Source: Polaribacter sp. SA4-10 (GTDB lineage: Bacteria > Bacteroidota > Bacteroidia > Flavobacteriales > Flavobacteriaceae). Taken from it: a DNA stretch of 64,000 nt. This document shows, in pieces, positions 8,066 through 16,883 of this stretch (the first letter of the stretch is position 1; each line of letters begins with the position of its first letter). The position numbers and the translations under genes were made by a program. The notes under the pieces are model-generated. The model was not told the DNA's origin. It worked only from the letters and a program-made list of their open reading frames with translations, and made no database searches. The DNA lies in the NCBI RefSeq assembly GCF_002163835.1, contig NZ_CP019331.1:2083001-2147000 (forward strand), written 5' to 3'.

Positions 8066-10027
8066 TTATAGGCCTGCACTCTTCCAAGTCCAAGTAGAAA
8101 TATCTACTTTAGTTCCTGTTTTGTAATCTGCAGTAGTTGAAGCAGCAACTCCATCTATAATTACATTCTCTAAAGGACCCTCATTTTTCATGTCAATGTT
8201 ATCATCATAACCTTCTAACCAAATATTATTAATAGTAGCTCCAGATTCTAATTTAAATTGCAAAGCTGTACCACCAACAGTAGAAATAGCTGTTAAATTC
8301 TCAAATTGCGGATTGTTATTTATTTTATCTCCTTCAAAAGCCGTAGAAAAACCATCAAGTGTGTGAGAAATATAAGTATTAGTTACTTTACCATTCCATC
8401 CTTCAGTCCAATCTACAGAATCATCTGCATTATTTTCTAAATAAATATTTGTAACAGAAACCGTTCCTCCAAAGAATTCAACACCATCATCTTTACCATT
8501 TATAACAGAAACATTTTCTACAGTTGTACCAGATCCAACAGCGTAAAAAGAAACACCATTATATTGAGATTCTGTGTTAATCTGAGCACCTGTTCCTTTT
8601 ATTACTAAATATTTAATAGCACCAGAACTGTCTGCATCATTTGTACCACCGTAAATAAAACCACCTACCTCAGCTTCAGCATCAACACCTGCAGTTGTTG
8701 TAGCATCACCACAGATTGTTAAACCACCCCAATCTCCAGGGTTAGAATCAACAGAAGACATTACTACTGGTTCTGTTGCTGTTCCTTGAACATCTATTTT
8801 TCCTCCTTTTAAAACAGCAATATATACATCTGTTCCACCAGCTTCAACTTCAATTTTTGTTCCTGCAGGAATAACTAATTCACCTCCAGATTTTACGATA
8901 TAAGAAGATTTTAATACATATTTTATAGAAGCATCTAGAGTAACTTTACTAGCTATAGTACCTTGTAAAGGTAAGGTTGTTATAGAAACACTAGAATTTA
9001 CCCAGCTAAAATCTGCTGCAGTTACAGTAGCTGTACTTGTATAAGATAATGAAGGATCTGCAGCAGCACCATCTATAATAACATTTGCTAAAGGTCCATC
9101 ATTTTTCATATCTATTGATGTATCATAACCCGTTAAAGATAAACCTGTTATTGTTGCTCCAGACTCTAATTTAAATTGTAAAGCAGTACCACCTACAGTA
9201 GAAATTGCAGTAATATTATTAAATTTTGGATTTCCATTTACTTTATCTCCTTCAAAAACAGTTGAGAAACCACTTAGAGTATGAGAAATATAAGCATTAT
9301 CTACAGTTCCATTCCAACCTTCAGTCCAATCTATAGAATCATCTGCATTGTTTTCTAAGAATAAGTTACTTACAGAAACTGTACCTCCAAAAAACTCAAT
9401 ACCATCATCTTTACCATTAATTACGGCAACATTATTAATTGTTGTTCCAGAACCAACGGCATACAAAGAAACTCCATTGTATTGAGATTCTGTATTAATT
9501 TGAGCTCCGGTTCCTTTAATTACTAAGTAGCTAATAGATCCAGAATTATCTGTATCATTAGTACCACCGTAAATAAAACCACCAACTTCAGCTTCAGCAT
9601 TCACTCCAGCAGTTGTTGTTGCATCTCCACAGATTGTTAAACCTCCCCAATCTCCAGCATTACCAGAAGCAGAAGACATAAATACTGGGTTAGAAGAAGT
9701 TCCTTGAACATTTATTTTTCCTCCTTTTAATACTGCAATAAAAACTTCAACTCCTCCATTTATTGCTTGAATTCTTGTTCCTGCAGGTATTGTTAATGTT
9801 GCTCCGGATTCAATAATAAATGAAGAATTTAAATTATAAATTTGATTCGAATTTAATGTAAAATCCTCATCAAGGTTACCACTCATTATTCCAGAATTTA
9901 AGTTTTCAACAACTAGAGAAGAAGGTGCTGGTATAATAATAGGATCATCGCTACCACAATTTGTTAGCATTAAAGCAGCGATAGAAAATACTGCTATGTT
10001 TAAAGTTTTAAAAATTGATTTTTTCAT
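8066..10027 (-). CDS. Outer-membrane lipoprotein with two tandem beta-helix repeats
   Basis: A 653-residue protein with a lipoprotein signal (AALMLTNCGSDD; Cys at residue 24). The mature part is two copies of one domain of roughly 300 residues, about residues 42-335 and 345-640. Both contain nearly identical blocks: AGDWGGLTICGDATTTAG or PGDWGGLTICGDATTTAG, EAEVGGFIYGGTND, GTGAQINTESQYNGVS, NGKDDGIEFFGGTVSV or its V variant, and NADDSIDWTEGWNG. The Gly/Asn/Asp-rich, evenly spaced pattern suggests a right-handed parallel beta-helix. It lies downstream of the TonB receptor on the same strand and beside porin and Pit genes, so a surface role in phosphate or organophosphate capture is inferred. 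No enzymatic motif was recognised. Confidence 0.8.
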   Translation of the reverse strand: MKKSIFKTLNIAVFSIAALMLTNCGSDDPIIIPAPSSLVVENLNSGIMSGNLDEDFTLNSNQIYNLNSSFIIESGATLTIPAGTRIQAINGGVEVFIAVLKGGKINVQGTSSNPVFMSSASGNAGDWGGLTICGDATTTAGVNAEAEVGGFIYGGTNDTDNSGSISYLVIKGTGAQINTESQYNGVSLYAVGSGTTINNVAVINGKDDGIEFFGGTVSVSNLFLENNADDSIDWTEGWNGTVDNAYISHTLSGFSTVFEGDKVNGNPKFNNITAISTVGGTALQFKLESGATITGLSLTGYDTSIDMKNDGPLANVIIDGAAADPSLSYTSTATVTAADFSWVNSSVSITTLPLQGTIASKVTLDASIKYVLKSSYIVKSGGELVIPAGTKIEVEAGGTDVYIAVLKGGKIDVQGTATEPVVMSSVDSNPGDWGGLTICGDATTTAGVDAEAEVGGFIYGGTNDADSSGAIKYLVIKGTGAQINTESQYNGVSFYAVGSGTTVENVSVINGKDDGVEFFGGTVSVTNIYLENNADDSVDWTEGWNGKVTNTYISHTLDGFSTAFEGDKINNNPQFENLTAISTVGGTALQFKLESGATINNIWLEGYDDNIDMKNEGPLENVIIDGVAASTTADYKTGTKVDISTWTWKSAGL

Positions 10028-10155
10028 TTTAAGTTTGTATGTTATTAATTTTATACAAAGAAATTGACTTATTCTTTACTTTTCTTTACCTAAACATTAA
10101 TAGTATGTTAGGTTTTACAACTATTTTACTGTTTTGTTAAGGAATGGTTAATTGA

Positions 10156-12906
10156 TTAAAAAGTGTATTTAAAACTTAAGCTTAACTGGCTTCCTTTTTT
10201 ATAAGACAACACGGTTTCATTTATTTCAACAGCAGAAGCGATACTTTTTACAAACTGTGTCTGCTTAATATCTGGGTTCAATAAATTTCTACCAACTAGT
10301 TTTACACTTAGATTTTTTGATAATTCTTTACTCATTACAAAATCTAGAGATACAAATCCTTTTTCTACAATTTCACTATTATAAAAAACATCGCTATTAG
10401 CTTTAGATTCTGGAGATCCTAAAGCAAATATTTTATCTGATGAGTAGTTACCTGTTAAAGTTGCTACAAATTCTTTTTCTTTTTTATCGCCAAAACTTAA
10501 AGAGCCGTTTGCAATAAAATCAGAAGCACCTTGTAAACCAGATGCTGTAATTCCATTATATTGGAAGTCTTCTAATAAATCTTGTTCCATCCACATTTTA
10601 GTAATGTTTGCTGTTAAGTTTAGAATTCCTTCGTCATCATTATTCTTAATTAAATCTGTTCTAGCTTCTATTTCAAATCCGTAAATAGTTGCTTCTTTAC
10701 CTGTATTGGAATACGCAAAATAACCAGAAGACCCTCTAATTTGAGAAAAGTTAATTGGGTTTTTAATTAGTTTATGAAAACCCGTTACAGAAAACAATTG
10801 ACCTCTTTGTGGAAAAATTTCCCATTTTAAATCAAAATTATATATTTCTGATTTTTCTAAATCTGGATTCCCTTTTGTAACACGACCTCTAGGAGAAACA
10901 TATTCAAATGGTGCTAGCTCTTTAAATTCTGGTAATGTTTGTGTACTACTTGAAGCAAAACGTAAATATTGGTTTTCACTTAATTCATATTTTAAATTAA
11001 TACTTGGGTAAAGACGCTCATACGTTTTATTTACAGTGCCAATTCTTCCAACATAGTTACCAACATCCCAAATAACACTTATTTCATCTCTTTCAAAACG
11101 CAATCCTAAATTACCTGATAATTTATTATCTAGGCTAAAATCAAAATTAACAAACCCAGCAATTACATTTAAGTCTGCATTATACCTATCTGCAGTTCCT
11201 ACATTTAATTTTAACCCGTTATTAAAACCTTCAGAAGTAAATGTTGATGATAAATTATCTATAGAAGTTGCTGTGAAATCCTGGGCATCAACACCAATAA
11301 ATAAAGATTTAAAAGTTCTTTCTTTATGTCTAAAATTTAATCCGTAGTTTAATGAATAAGGTTTGTTTTCATCTTTATTATTAGCTCCTAAAGCCCATTT
11401 GTTTTCTACAAACGCATTGTATTCTGAATCTTGAATTTTTTGACTAGATTTTCTTTGTTGAAAATCTCCAACGTGAGCGTATTGTATTTCATCAGAAGAT
11501 GTAATATCTAAAATATTTACTTCATTTCTAATTCTATTAGGTTCTTCTGCTAAAACAAAGTTGTAACCTCCAGCCCAATTTAAAGTATTGTTTTCATTCC
11601 ATTTATGCTCCCCTAACAATTGATTGATAAAAAGAGAAGTTTGTTTAAAGTTCTGGTCTCTTACAAATGCACCTGTTTCTTGCGGATCTTGATCAAAAAC
11701 AAAACCTAAGCCATTTCTACCTTGCTCATATAATTCATCTACTCCTTTATTAACATAAAGAGTATTGTATTTAATTTTATTATTATCATTCAATCTTAAT
11801 TTAACATTTATATATCCTGTTGTATTAGAATTAGATCTATAAAGTTCAGTATCTGTAAAACTATTATTTATTTCATTAGTTCTAAATCTTTTAAAATCTC
11901 CTTTATAATATGTAAAAGATTTAGCGTGCGAACCTGTTACAAAAACAGCTACGTCTTTTCCAAAAACTTCAAATTTTCTTCCTGCAGAAAAAGACCCATT
12001 AAAATCTATTGGACTAGTTATTGTCTCTGTGTCCCAACCTTGATATGTAATTAAATTTTGAAGGGCATATTGTTTTTTATGAAAACCTAAAGAAACATCA
12101 TTATTAATAACTGTTGTTCTAAAATCATCCGATAGGTTTAACACGTTTGTATTTGAACCTCCAGAAACAGCTATAGAATATTCATTTTTACTAAACTCTT
12201 TAGTATTTACATCTACATTACCAGATCCTTGATCTGCATAACTAGAAGTAGTATATGTTTTACTTATTCCAATATTTTTAATAACATTAGTAGAAAATAA
12301 GTTCAAATTAATATTCTTATTAGCCACATCGTCAGAAGGAATTGGCAAACCATTCATAGTAGTAGATAAATATCGATCTCCTAAACCTCTAATGTAAATA
12401 TCTCCAGATCCTTCACTTTTTGTAACTCCAGAGATTTTAGTAGTCGCATTTGCTGCATTAGAAACACCTACTTTAGCTAATGTTTGAGCGCCAATACTTT
12501 CTTTTATAACTACAGCTTTCTTTTGATCTAGTAACAATGCAGATGCAGACTCTTTAGTTGAAGATGATTTTACAACAATCTCATCTAAAAAAACACCTTC
12601 TTCAGCAGACATTAACTGATTTATAGTTAAAACCCCACCTTCTTTTATTGTAAAAGGTTTCTCTATTGATTTATATCCTAAAAAACTAAAAACAATAACA
12701 TGGTTACCAGCAGCTACTTTTAAACTGTAGTTACCGTCAAAATCTGTAGTTGTACCAATAGTTGTTCCTTTAATTTGAACATTTGCAAAAGGCAAAGACT
12801 CATTATTTGTTTCTTTATCAGTTAACAATCCTTTTAAAGTTCCTCTATCTTGGGCAGCAATAAACTGGCTTAAAGCTAAAAAAGTAATAAATAAAAATTT
12901 CTTCAT
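10156..12906 (-). CDS. TonB-dependent outer-membrane receptor of the phosphate locus
   Basis: 916 residues: signal peptide (1-18), a carboxypeptidase-regulatory-like domain (about 22-110, with GTTIGTTTDFDGNYSL), a plug (about 125-245, with KSEGSGDIYIRGLGDRYL) and a 22-stranded barrel ending in a C-terminal aromatic (SLSFKYTF). Downstream on the same strand is the beta-helix lipoprotein, like a SusC/SusD-style receptor and surface-binder pair without a SusD. A TTAACA-type direct repeat upstream, shared with the divergent porin, suggests induction by phosphate starvation. The substrate is unknown; a phosphorus-containing compound is inferred. Confidence 0.85.
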   Translation of the reverse strand: MKKFLFITFLALSQFIAAQDRGTLKGLLTDKETNNESLPFANVQIKGTTIGTTTDFDGNYSLKVAAGNHVIVFSFLGYKSIEKPFTIKEGGVLTINQLMSAEEGVFLDEIVVKSSSTKESASALLLDQKKAVVIKESIGAQTLAKVGVSNAANATTKISGVTKSEGSGDIYIRGLGDRYLSTTMNGLPIPSDDVANKNINLNLFSTNVIKNIGISKTYTTSSYADQGSGNVDVNTKEFSKNEYSIAVSGGSNTNVLNLSDDFRTTVINNDVSLGFHKKQYALQNLITYQGWDTETITSPIDFNGSFSAGRKFEVFGKDVAVFVTGSHAKSFTYYKGDFKRFRTNEINNSFTDTELYRSNSNTTGYINVKLRLNDNNKIKYNTLYVNKGVDELYEQGRNGLGFVFDQDPQETGAFVRDQNFKQTSLFINQLLGEHKWNENNTLNWAGGYNFVLAEEPNRIRNEVNILDITSSDEIQYAHVGDFQQRKSSQKIQDSEYNAFVENKWALGANNKDENKPYSLNYGLNFRHKERTFKSLFIGVDAQDFTATSIDNLSSTFTSEGFNNGLKLNVGTADRYNADLNVIAGFVNFDFSLDNKLSGNLGLRFERDEISVIWDVGNYVGRIGTVNKTYERLYPSINLKYELSENQYLRFASSSTQTLPEFKELAPFEYVSPRGRVTKGNPDLEKSEIYNFDLKWEIFPQRGQLFSVTGFHKLIKNPINFSQIRGSSGYFAYSNTGKEATIYGFEIEARTDLIKNNDDEGILNLTANITKMWMEQDLLEDFQYNGITASGLQGASDFIANGSLSFGDKKEKEFVATLTGNYSSDKIFALGSPESKANSDVFYNSEIVEKGFVSLDFVMSKELSKNLSVKLVGRNLLNPDIKQTQFVKSIASAVEINETVLSYKKGSQLSLSFKYTF

Positions 12907-12917
12907 TTTATATGTAT

Positions 12918-12954
12918 AATTTACAATTGCAAAAGTCTCGCGGAATTGTAAATT
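12918..12954 (-). promoter_or_regulatory. Perfect 11-bp inverted repeat in the TonB receptor leader
   Basis: AATTTACAATT (12918-12928) and AATTGTAAATT (12944-12954) are exact reverse complements around a 15-nt loop, 11 bp upstream of the receptor ATG. It could be a protein operator or an mRNA hairpin near the start codon. No T run follows, so it is not a standard terminator. Confidence 0.5.
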
Positions 12955-12989
12955 CTATGTTAGTTTAAAATTATGCTTGTATTACAGAA

Positions 12990-13007
12990 ACATTAACTAA
13001 AAGTTAA
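12990..13007 (-). promoter_or_regulatory. Candidate Pho box for the TonB receptor
   Basis: On the minus strand the sequence reads TTAACTT-TTAG-TTAATGT, two seven-base units with an 11-bp period. A weaker third unit follows 11 bp further. It resembles the TTAACA-N5-TTAACA arrangement bound by Bacillus PhoP and the repeats seen in front of the porin and Pit genes here. It lies 84 bp upstream of the receptor start. Confidence 0.5.
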
Positions 13008-13143
13008 ATCGAAAAAATAGTTAACAATTTTTTAATTTATAGGGCACATTAACTTTATATATCAGTTAGATATTTGTGTTAATCTTTAAAGATTAATTGT
13101 CATCATAAACATATTAGTTTTTGTCGACTTATTTTATATGACA

Positions 13144-13172
13144 AACTGCCTTTAGCTAAGGCAGTTTTTTTG
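13144..13172 (+). terminator. Terminator-like hairpin inside the divergent phosphate intergenic region
   Basis: AACTGCCTT and AAGGCAGTT pair around TAGCT, followed by a run of seven T. No coding region ends here: it lies between two divergent genes. It could end a short RNA started between about 13050 and 13110, or be an attenuator-type element. Confidence 0.6.
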
Positions 13173-13188
13173 TTTTATTAATACTGTG

Positions 13189-13206
13189 TTAACATTTAAT
13201 TAACAT
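13189..13206 (+). promoter_or_regulatory. Candidate Pho box upstream of the porin (two exact TTAACAT units)
   Basis: TTAACAT-TTAA-TTAACAT: two identical seven-base units spaced 11 bp apart, preceded by a weaker unit (TTAATAC at 13178-13184) in the same register. A -7-like GTACTTTG lies 8 bp downstream (13215-13222). The geometry matches a response-regulator site replacing the -33 element, as in PhoB/PhoP-activated promoters. Confidence 0.6.
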
Positions 13207-13244
13207 AATTACAAGTACTTTGTCACCGACAAAAACTAATAATT

Positions 13245-14453
13245 ATGAAATTTCCTATACTACAAAATGTAGTTATTTTATCCTGTATGCTTGCTTTTTT
13301 AAGTATAAGTGCGCAAGAAACAAATGCACCAAAATTTGGAAAAGGTTTGTTTAACTTACTAGGTAAAGACAGTACTTTTACGATGAAAGTTGGACTACGA
13401 TTTCAAACGCTTGCAACATCTCAATGGGATGTAATTAATGGGCTTTCTAACCCAGAATCTTCAATGATGATTAGAAGATCTCGTTTAAAGTTTGATGGTT
13501 GGGCTTTTTCTCCTAAACTTAAATATAAATTAGAATTAGGTTTATCTAATAGAGATCAATCTGGTGCTTCTGAGTATACAAGTAATGCTCCAAGATATAT
13601 TTTAGACGCTGTTTTAAAATGGAATTTCTCAGGTAATTTTGTTTTATGGTTTGGACAAACGAAACTACCAGGAAACAGAGAACGTGTAATTTCTTCTGCC
13701 AACTTACAACAAGTAGATCGTTCTTTATTAAATAGTAGGTTTAATATTGATAGAGATATAGGAATGCAATTAAGACACCATTTTAACCTTTCTGATACTT
13801 TTATTGTAAAAGAAATTTTTTCTATCGCTCAAGGTGAAGGAAGAAATATAACGAAGGGAAATGTTGGTGGACATCAATATACAACAAGAGTTGAATTATT
13901 GCCTTTTGGTAATTTTGCAAGCAAAGGAGATTATAAAGGAAGTGATTTAAAATTTGAAGAAAAACCAAAGTTAGCGCTTGGGGTTGCTTATGACTTTAAT
14001 AATAATGCTTCTAAAACAAGAAGTAATCAAGGTTCATATATGTTAAATGATACTGGTTTTTATTCTACTAATATCTCCACACTTTTTTTAGATGCAATGT
14101 ATAAACATAAAGGATTTTCTTTTATGGCAGAATATGCAGATAGAGATGCCGAAGATCCTTTAGCTAAAAATTCTGACGGAACTTTAACAGGAGATGAAGT
14201 ACAAGTTGGTACAGGTTTAAATTTACAAACAGGGTATTTATTGTCTAAAACTGTAGAAGTTTCTGCACGTTACACAAACATAACTTTAGATAAAAGCATT
14301 ACTGGTAAAGGCGCAGAAAATCAATACACTCTAGGATTGTCTAAATATATTGCTGGTCATAGTTTAAAAGTACAAACCGATTTAAGTTATACTGATATCG
14401 GCTTTAAAACAAATGAATTATTATTTAGATTACAAGTAGACATTCACTTTTAA
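13245..14453 (+). CDS. OprO/OprP-type phosphate-selective porin
   Basis: A 402-residue secreted outer-membrane barrel protein. A signal peptide ends near SAQ-ET (residue 24). The opening LLGKDSTFTMKVGLRFQT, the RRSRLKFDGW segment near residue 83, the FGQTKLPGNRERV strand turn and the closing aromatic strand (RLQVDIHF) fit the polyphosphate/phosphate-selective porin family. It is followed 75 bp later by a Pit phosphate transporter on the same strand. A candidate Pho box lies immediately upstream. The trimeric phosphate channel role is family knowledge; the selectivity lysines cannot be assigned by eye. Confidence 0.88.
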   Translation: MKFPILQNVVILSCMLAFLSISAQETNAPKFGKGLFNLLGKDSTFTMKVGLRFQTLATSQWDVINGLSNPESSMMIRRSRLKFDGWAFSPKLKYKLELGLSNRDQSGASEYTSNAPRYILDAVLKWNFSGNFVLWFGQTKLPGNRERVISSANLQQVDRSLLNSRFNIDRDIGMQLRHHFNLSDTFIVKEIFSIAQGEGRNITKGNVGGHQYTTRVELLPFGNFASKGDYKGSDLKFEEKPKLALGVAYDFNNNASKTRSNQGSYMLNDTGFYSTNISTLFLDAMYKHKGFSFMAEYADRDAEDPLAKNSDGTLTGDEVQVGTGLNLQTGYLLSKTVEVSARYTNITLDKSITGKGAENQYTLGLSKYIAGHSLKVQTDLSYTDIGFKTNELLFRLQVDIHF

Positions 14454-14464
14454 TAAAAATTAAC

Positions 14465-14482
14465 ATAACATAAACGTAACAT
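14465..14482 (+). promoter_or_regulatory. Candidate Pho box upstream of the Pit transporter
   Basis: ATAACAT-AAAC-GTAACAT, two units with an 11-bp period, each one mismatch from the TTAACAT unit upstream of the porin. It ends 19 bp before the -7 element at 14502, one helical turn further than in the porin promoter (8 bp). Confidence 0.55.
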
Positions 14483-14501
14483 TCGCAACTTTTTCTAGTT
14501 G

Positions 14502-14509
14502 TAAATTTG
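14502..14509 (+). promoter_or_regulatory. -7 element TAAATTTG of the Pit gene
   Basis: An exact TAnnTTTG match 19 bp before the ATG. No TTG is present at -33, consistent with an activator-dependent promoter served by the repeat at 14465-14482. Confidence 0.6.
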
Positions 14510-14528
14510 CAAAACTAAATTTTAAATT

Positions 14529-16808
14529 ATGGATAATATTTATTTACTTATTTTAATTGCTATAACTGTATTAGCTGTTGCTGATATAATTGTAGGTGTA
14601 AGTAACGATGCAATTAACTTTTTAAATTCTGCAATAGGATCTAAAGCGCTATCTCTTAGAACTATTATGATCGTTGCTAGTTTAGGTATCTTTATAGGTG
14701 CTGTTTTTTCAAGTGGAATGATGGAAGTTGCAAGAAAAGGTATCTTTGTTCCTGCTCAATTTGAGTTTGGGGAAATCATGCTAATTTTTATGGCTGTAAT
14801 GATAACAGACATATTATTACTAGATTTTTTTAATACGCTAGGTCTACCAACATCAACGACAGTTTCAATTGTTTTTAATTTATTAGGAGCTGCCGTAGTA
14901 ATGTCCTTAATAAAAATTAGTCATTCAGAAACGGAGACTCTTGCAGACTTAGGAAATTATATAAATACGGCAAAAGCAATTGAAATTATAACAGGAATTC
15001 TACTTTCTGTAGTAATTGCTTTCTCTGTTGGTGCATTTGTTCAATGGATTTCTAGACTTATATTTACTTTTAATTATGAAAAAAGAATAAATAATTTTGG
15101 TGTACTTTTTGGTGGTGTTGCATTAACTGCAATTACCTATTTCATCTTTCTTAAAGGTTTAAAAGGAACACCATATTATAAAGAATTAAAAAGTGTATTA
15201 GATGGAAATGAAATCTATATTATTATAGGAAGTTTTGTCTTCTGGACTTTGTTTTCATTTATATTTGAGAAACTAACTAAAAAAACGGTGCTACTTGTAG
15301 TTATTGCAGTTGGAACTTTTGGATTAGCGCTAGCATTTTCAGGAAATGATTTAGTGAATTTTATTGGTGTACCAATGGCAGCATATCATTCATACGAAGC
15401 ATGGATTGCTGGAGGAATGGATTCGACGATGTCTATGGCTGTTTTAGAGAAAAAAGTACCTGCTGAACCTTTTTTACTATTTATTGCAGGAACAATAATG
15501 GTGCTTACACTATGGTTTTCTAAAAAAGCAAAAACAGTTGCAGAAACAGAAATAAGCCTTTCACGTCAAGGTGAAACGCATGAAAAATTTGAACCTAATC
15601 AACTTTCAAGAACTGTTGTAAAAGTTACTTCACAATTGTCTAATTATTTTTCTGCTATTATACCCTCTTCAATTAGCGAACGCTTAGGGAAGAGTTTTGA
15701 AAAACCAAATTTTACAATGAGTAAGAACCAAAGTATTGAAGCTCCTGCTTTTGATATGATTCGTGCTTCTGTAAATTTAATGGTGGCTGGTGTTTTAATT
15801 GCCATTGCAACTTCTATGAAGTTACCTTTATCAACTACTTACGTTACTTTTATGGTGGCAATGGGAACTTCTTTAGCTGATAGAGCTTGGGGAAGAGAAA
15901 GTGCTGTATATAGAGTCGCTGGAGTTTTAAACGTAATTGGTGGTTGGTTTGGAACTGCAATAGGAGCTTTTATTGCAGCAGGAATTGTTGTCTTCTTAAT
16001 TAACTTTAACCCAAGTGTTATCATACCAATTTTACTTTTATTAACTGTAATTTTATTATATAGAAACTACAAATCTCATAAAACAAAATCAACAAAAACT
16101 GTAGATGAAGATAGTTTAAGTGAAGCGGAAGGTAGCTCTGTTCAAGGTGTTATTCATGAAAGTGCAAAAAACATTTCTAAAGTAGTTAAACGTACTAATA
16201 AAATTTATTCTAATACTATAGAAGGTTTAGCAAAACAAGAAATATCAATCCTTAAAAAGAGTAAAAATCAAGTTGTAAAACTTTCAGATGAAATTGATGA
16301 TTTAAGAGATAATATCACTTATTTTATTAAAAATCTTGATGCATCTAGTTTACAAGCAAGTGGCTTTTACATTAATATTTTAGGATCCTTACAAGACATG
16401 TCTCAATCTTTAGAATATATCTCTAAAATAAGTTACAGACACATTAATAACAACCATAAGCAATTAAAACCAGGTCAAATTAAAGAGCTTAAAGAGATTG
16501 TAGATAAGCTTGAAGTTTTATTTACTGATATTGAAAAAGCATTTAAATCGGAATCATTTGAAGAAATTGGCGTTATCTTAAATGAAAAGAAAGTGGTTTA
16601 TAATTTGTTAAATGAAAAAATCGAAAAACAAATTGAGCGCACTCGTTCAGAAGAATCAAGTCCAAAAAACACAACTTTGCACTTTGGTTTACTTTTAGAA
16701 ACAAAAGATTTAGTTGATGCAACTATGAATCTTTTAGAAGAGTATCATAACTCTTTTGATAGTTCAATTGAGCCTGCAACGATTAGTGTTACAAAAGAAA
16801 ATAAATAA
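14529..16808 (+). CDS. Pit-family inorganic phosphate transporter fused to a PhoU-like C-terminal domain
   Basis: 759 residues. Two PHO4/Pit signature halves are visible: GVSNDAINFLNSAIGSKAL near residue 23 and FSGNDLVNFIGVPMAAYHS near residue 271. Around them are about twelve membrane segments up to residue 512. PTSTTVSIVFNLLGAA and PLSTTYVTFMVAMGTSLADR are the paired half-site motifs. Residues about 530-745 form a soluble, helical, heptad-rich domain resembling a PhoU-type four-helix bundle (SAKNISKVVKRTNKIYSNT onward). Bacterial Pit proteins are usually nearer 400-550 residues. The gene lies 75 bp after the porin and ends at a strong terminator. Confidence 0.88.
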   Translation: MDNIYLLILIAITVLAVADIIVGVSNDAINFLNSAIGSKALSLRTIMIVASLGIFIGAVFSSGMMEVARKGIFVPAQFEFGEIMLIFMAVMITDILLLDFFNTLGLPTSTTVSIVFNLLGAAVVMSLIKISHSETETLADLGNYINTAKAIEIITGILLSVVIAFSVGAFVQWISRLIFTFNYEKRINNFGVLFGGVALTAITYFIFLKGLKGTPYYKELKSVLDGNEIYIIIGSFVFWTLFSFIFEKLTKKTVLLVVIAVGTFGLALAFSGNDLVNFIGVPMAAYHSYEAWIAGGMDSTMSMAVLEKKVPAEPFLLFIAGTIMVLTLWFSKKAKTVAETEISLSRQGETHEKFEPNQLSRTVVKVTSQLSNYFSAIIPSSISERLGKSFEKPNFTMSKNQSIEAPAFDMIRASVNLMVAGVLIAIATSMKLPLSTTYVTFMVAMGTSLADRAWGRESAVYRVAGVLNVIGGWFGTAIGAFIAAGIVVFLINFNPSVIIPILLLLTVILLYRNYKSHKTKSTKTVDEDSLSEAEGSSVQGVIHESAKNISKVVKRTNKIYSNTIEGLAKQEISILKKSKNQVVKLSDEIDDLRDNITYFIKNLDASSLQASGFYINILGSLQDMSQSLEYISKISYRHINNNHKQLKPGQIKELKEIVDKLEVLFTDIEKAFKSESFEEIGVILNEKKVVYNLLNEKIEKQIERTRSEESSPKNTTLHFGLLLETKDLVDATMNLLEEYHNSFDSSIEPATISVTKENK

Positions 16809-16829
16809 CACAAACACAATAATTTTATT

Positions 16830-16868
16830 AAAAAAACCATGAATTAGCTTTCATGGTTTTTTGTTTTT
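16830..16868. terminator. Terminator after the Pit gene
   Basis: AAAAAACCATGAA and TTCATGGTTTTTT form a hairpin with a short loop and a T-rich tail. It lies between convergent genes ending at 16808 and 16884. Confidence 0.85.
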
Positions 16869-16883
16869 ACTATGCTATTTTAT

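Larger units (their letters stand above)
13113..13240. repeat. 14-bp perfect inverted repeat flanking a hairpin, porin upstream region
   Basis: ATTAGTTTTTGTCG at 13113-13126 and its exact complement CGACAAAAACTAAT at 13227-13240 are 100 bp apart. The second arm covers the porin ribosome-binding region. Between the arms lie a terminator-like hairpin (13144-13172) and the candidate Pho box. Pairing of the arms in RNA, or an antisense effect of a short transcript reading through the first arm, would mask the porin start region. Confidence 0.55.
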
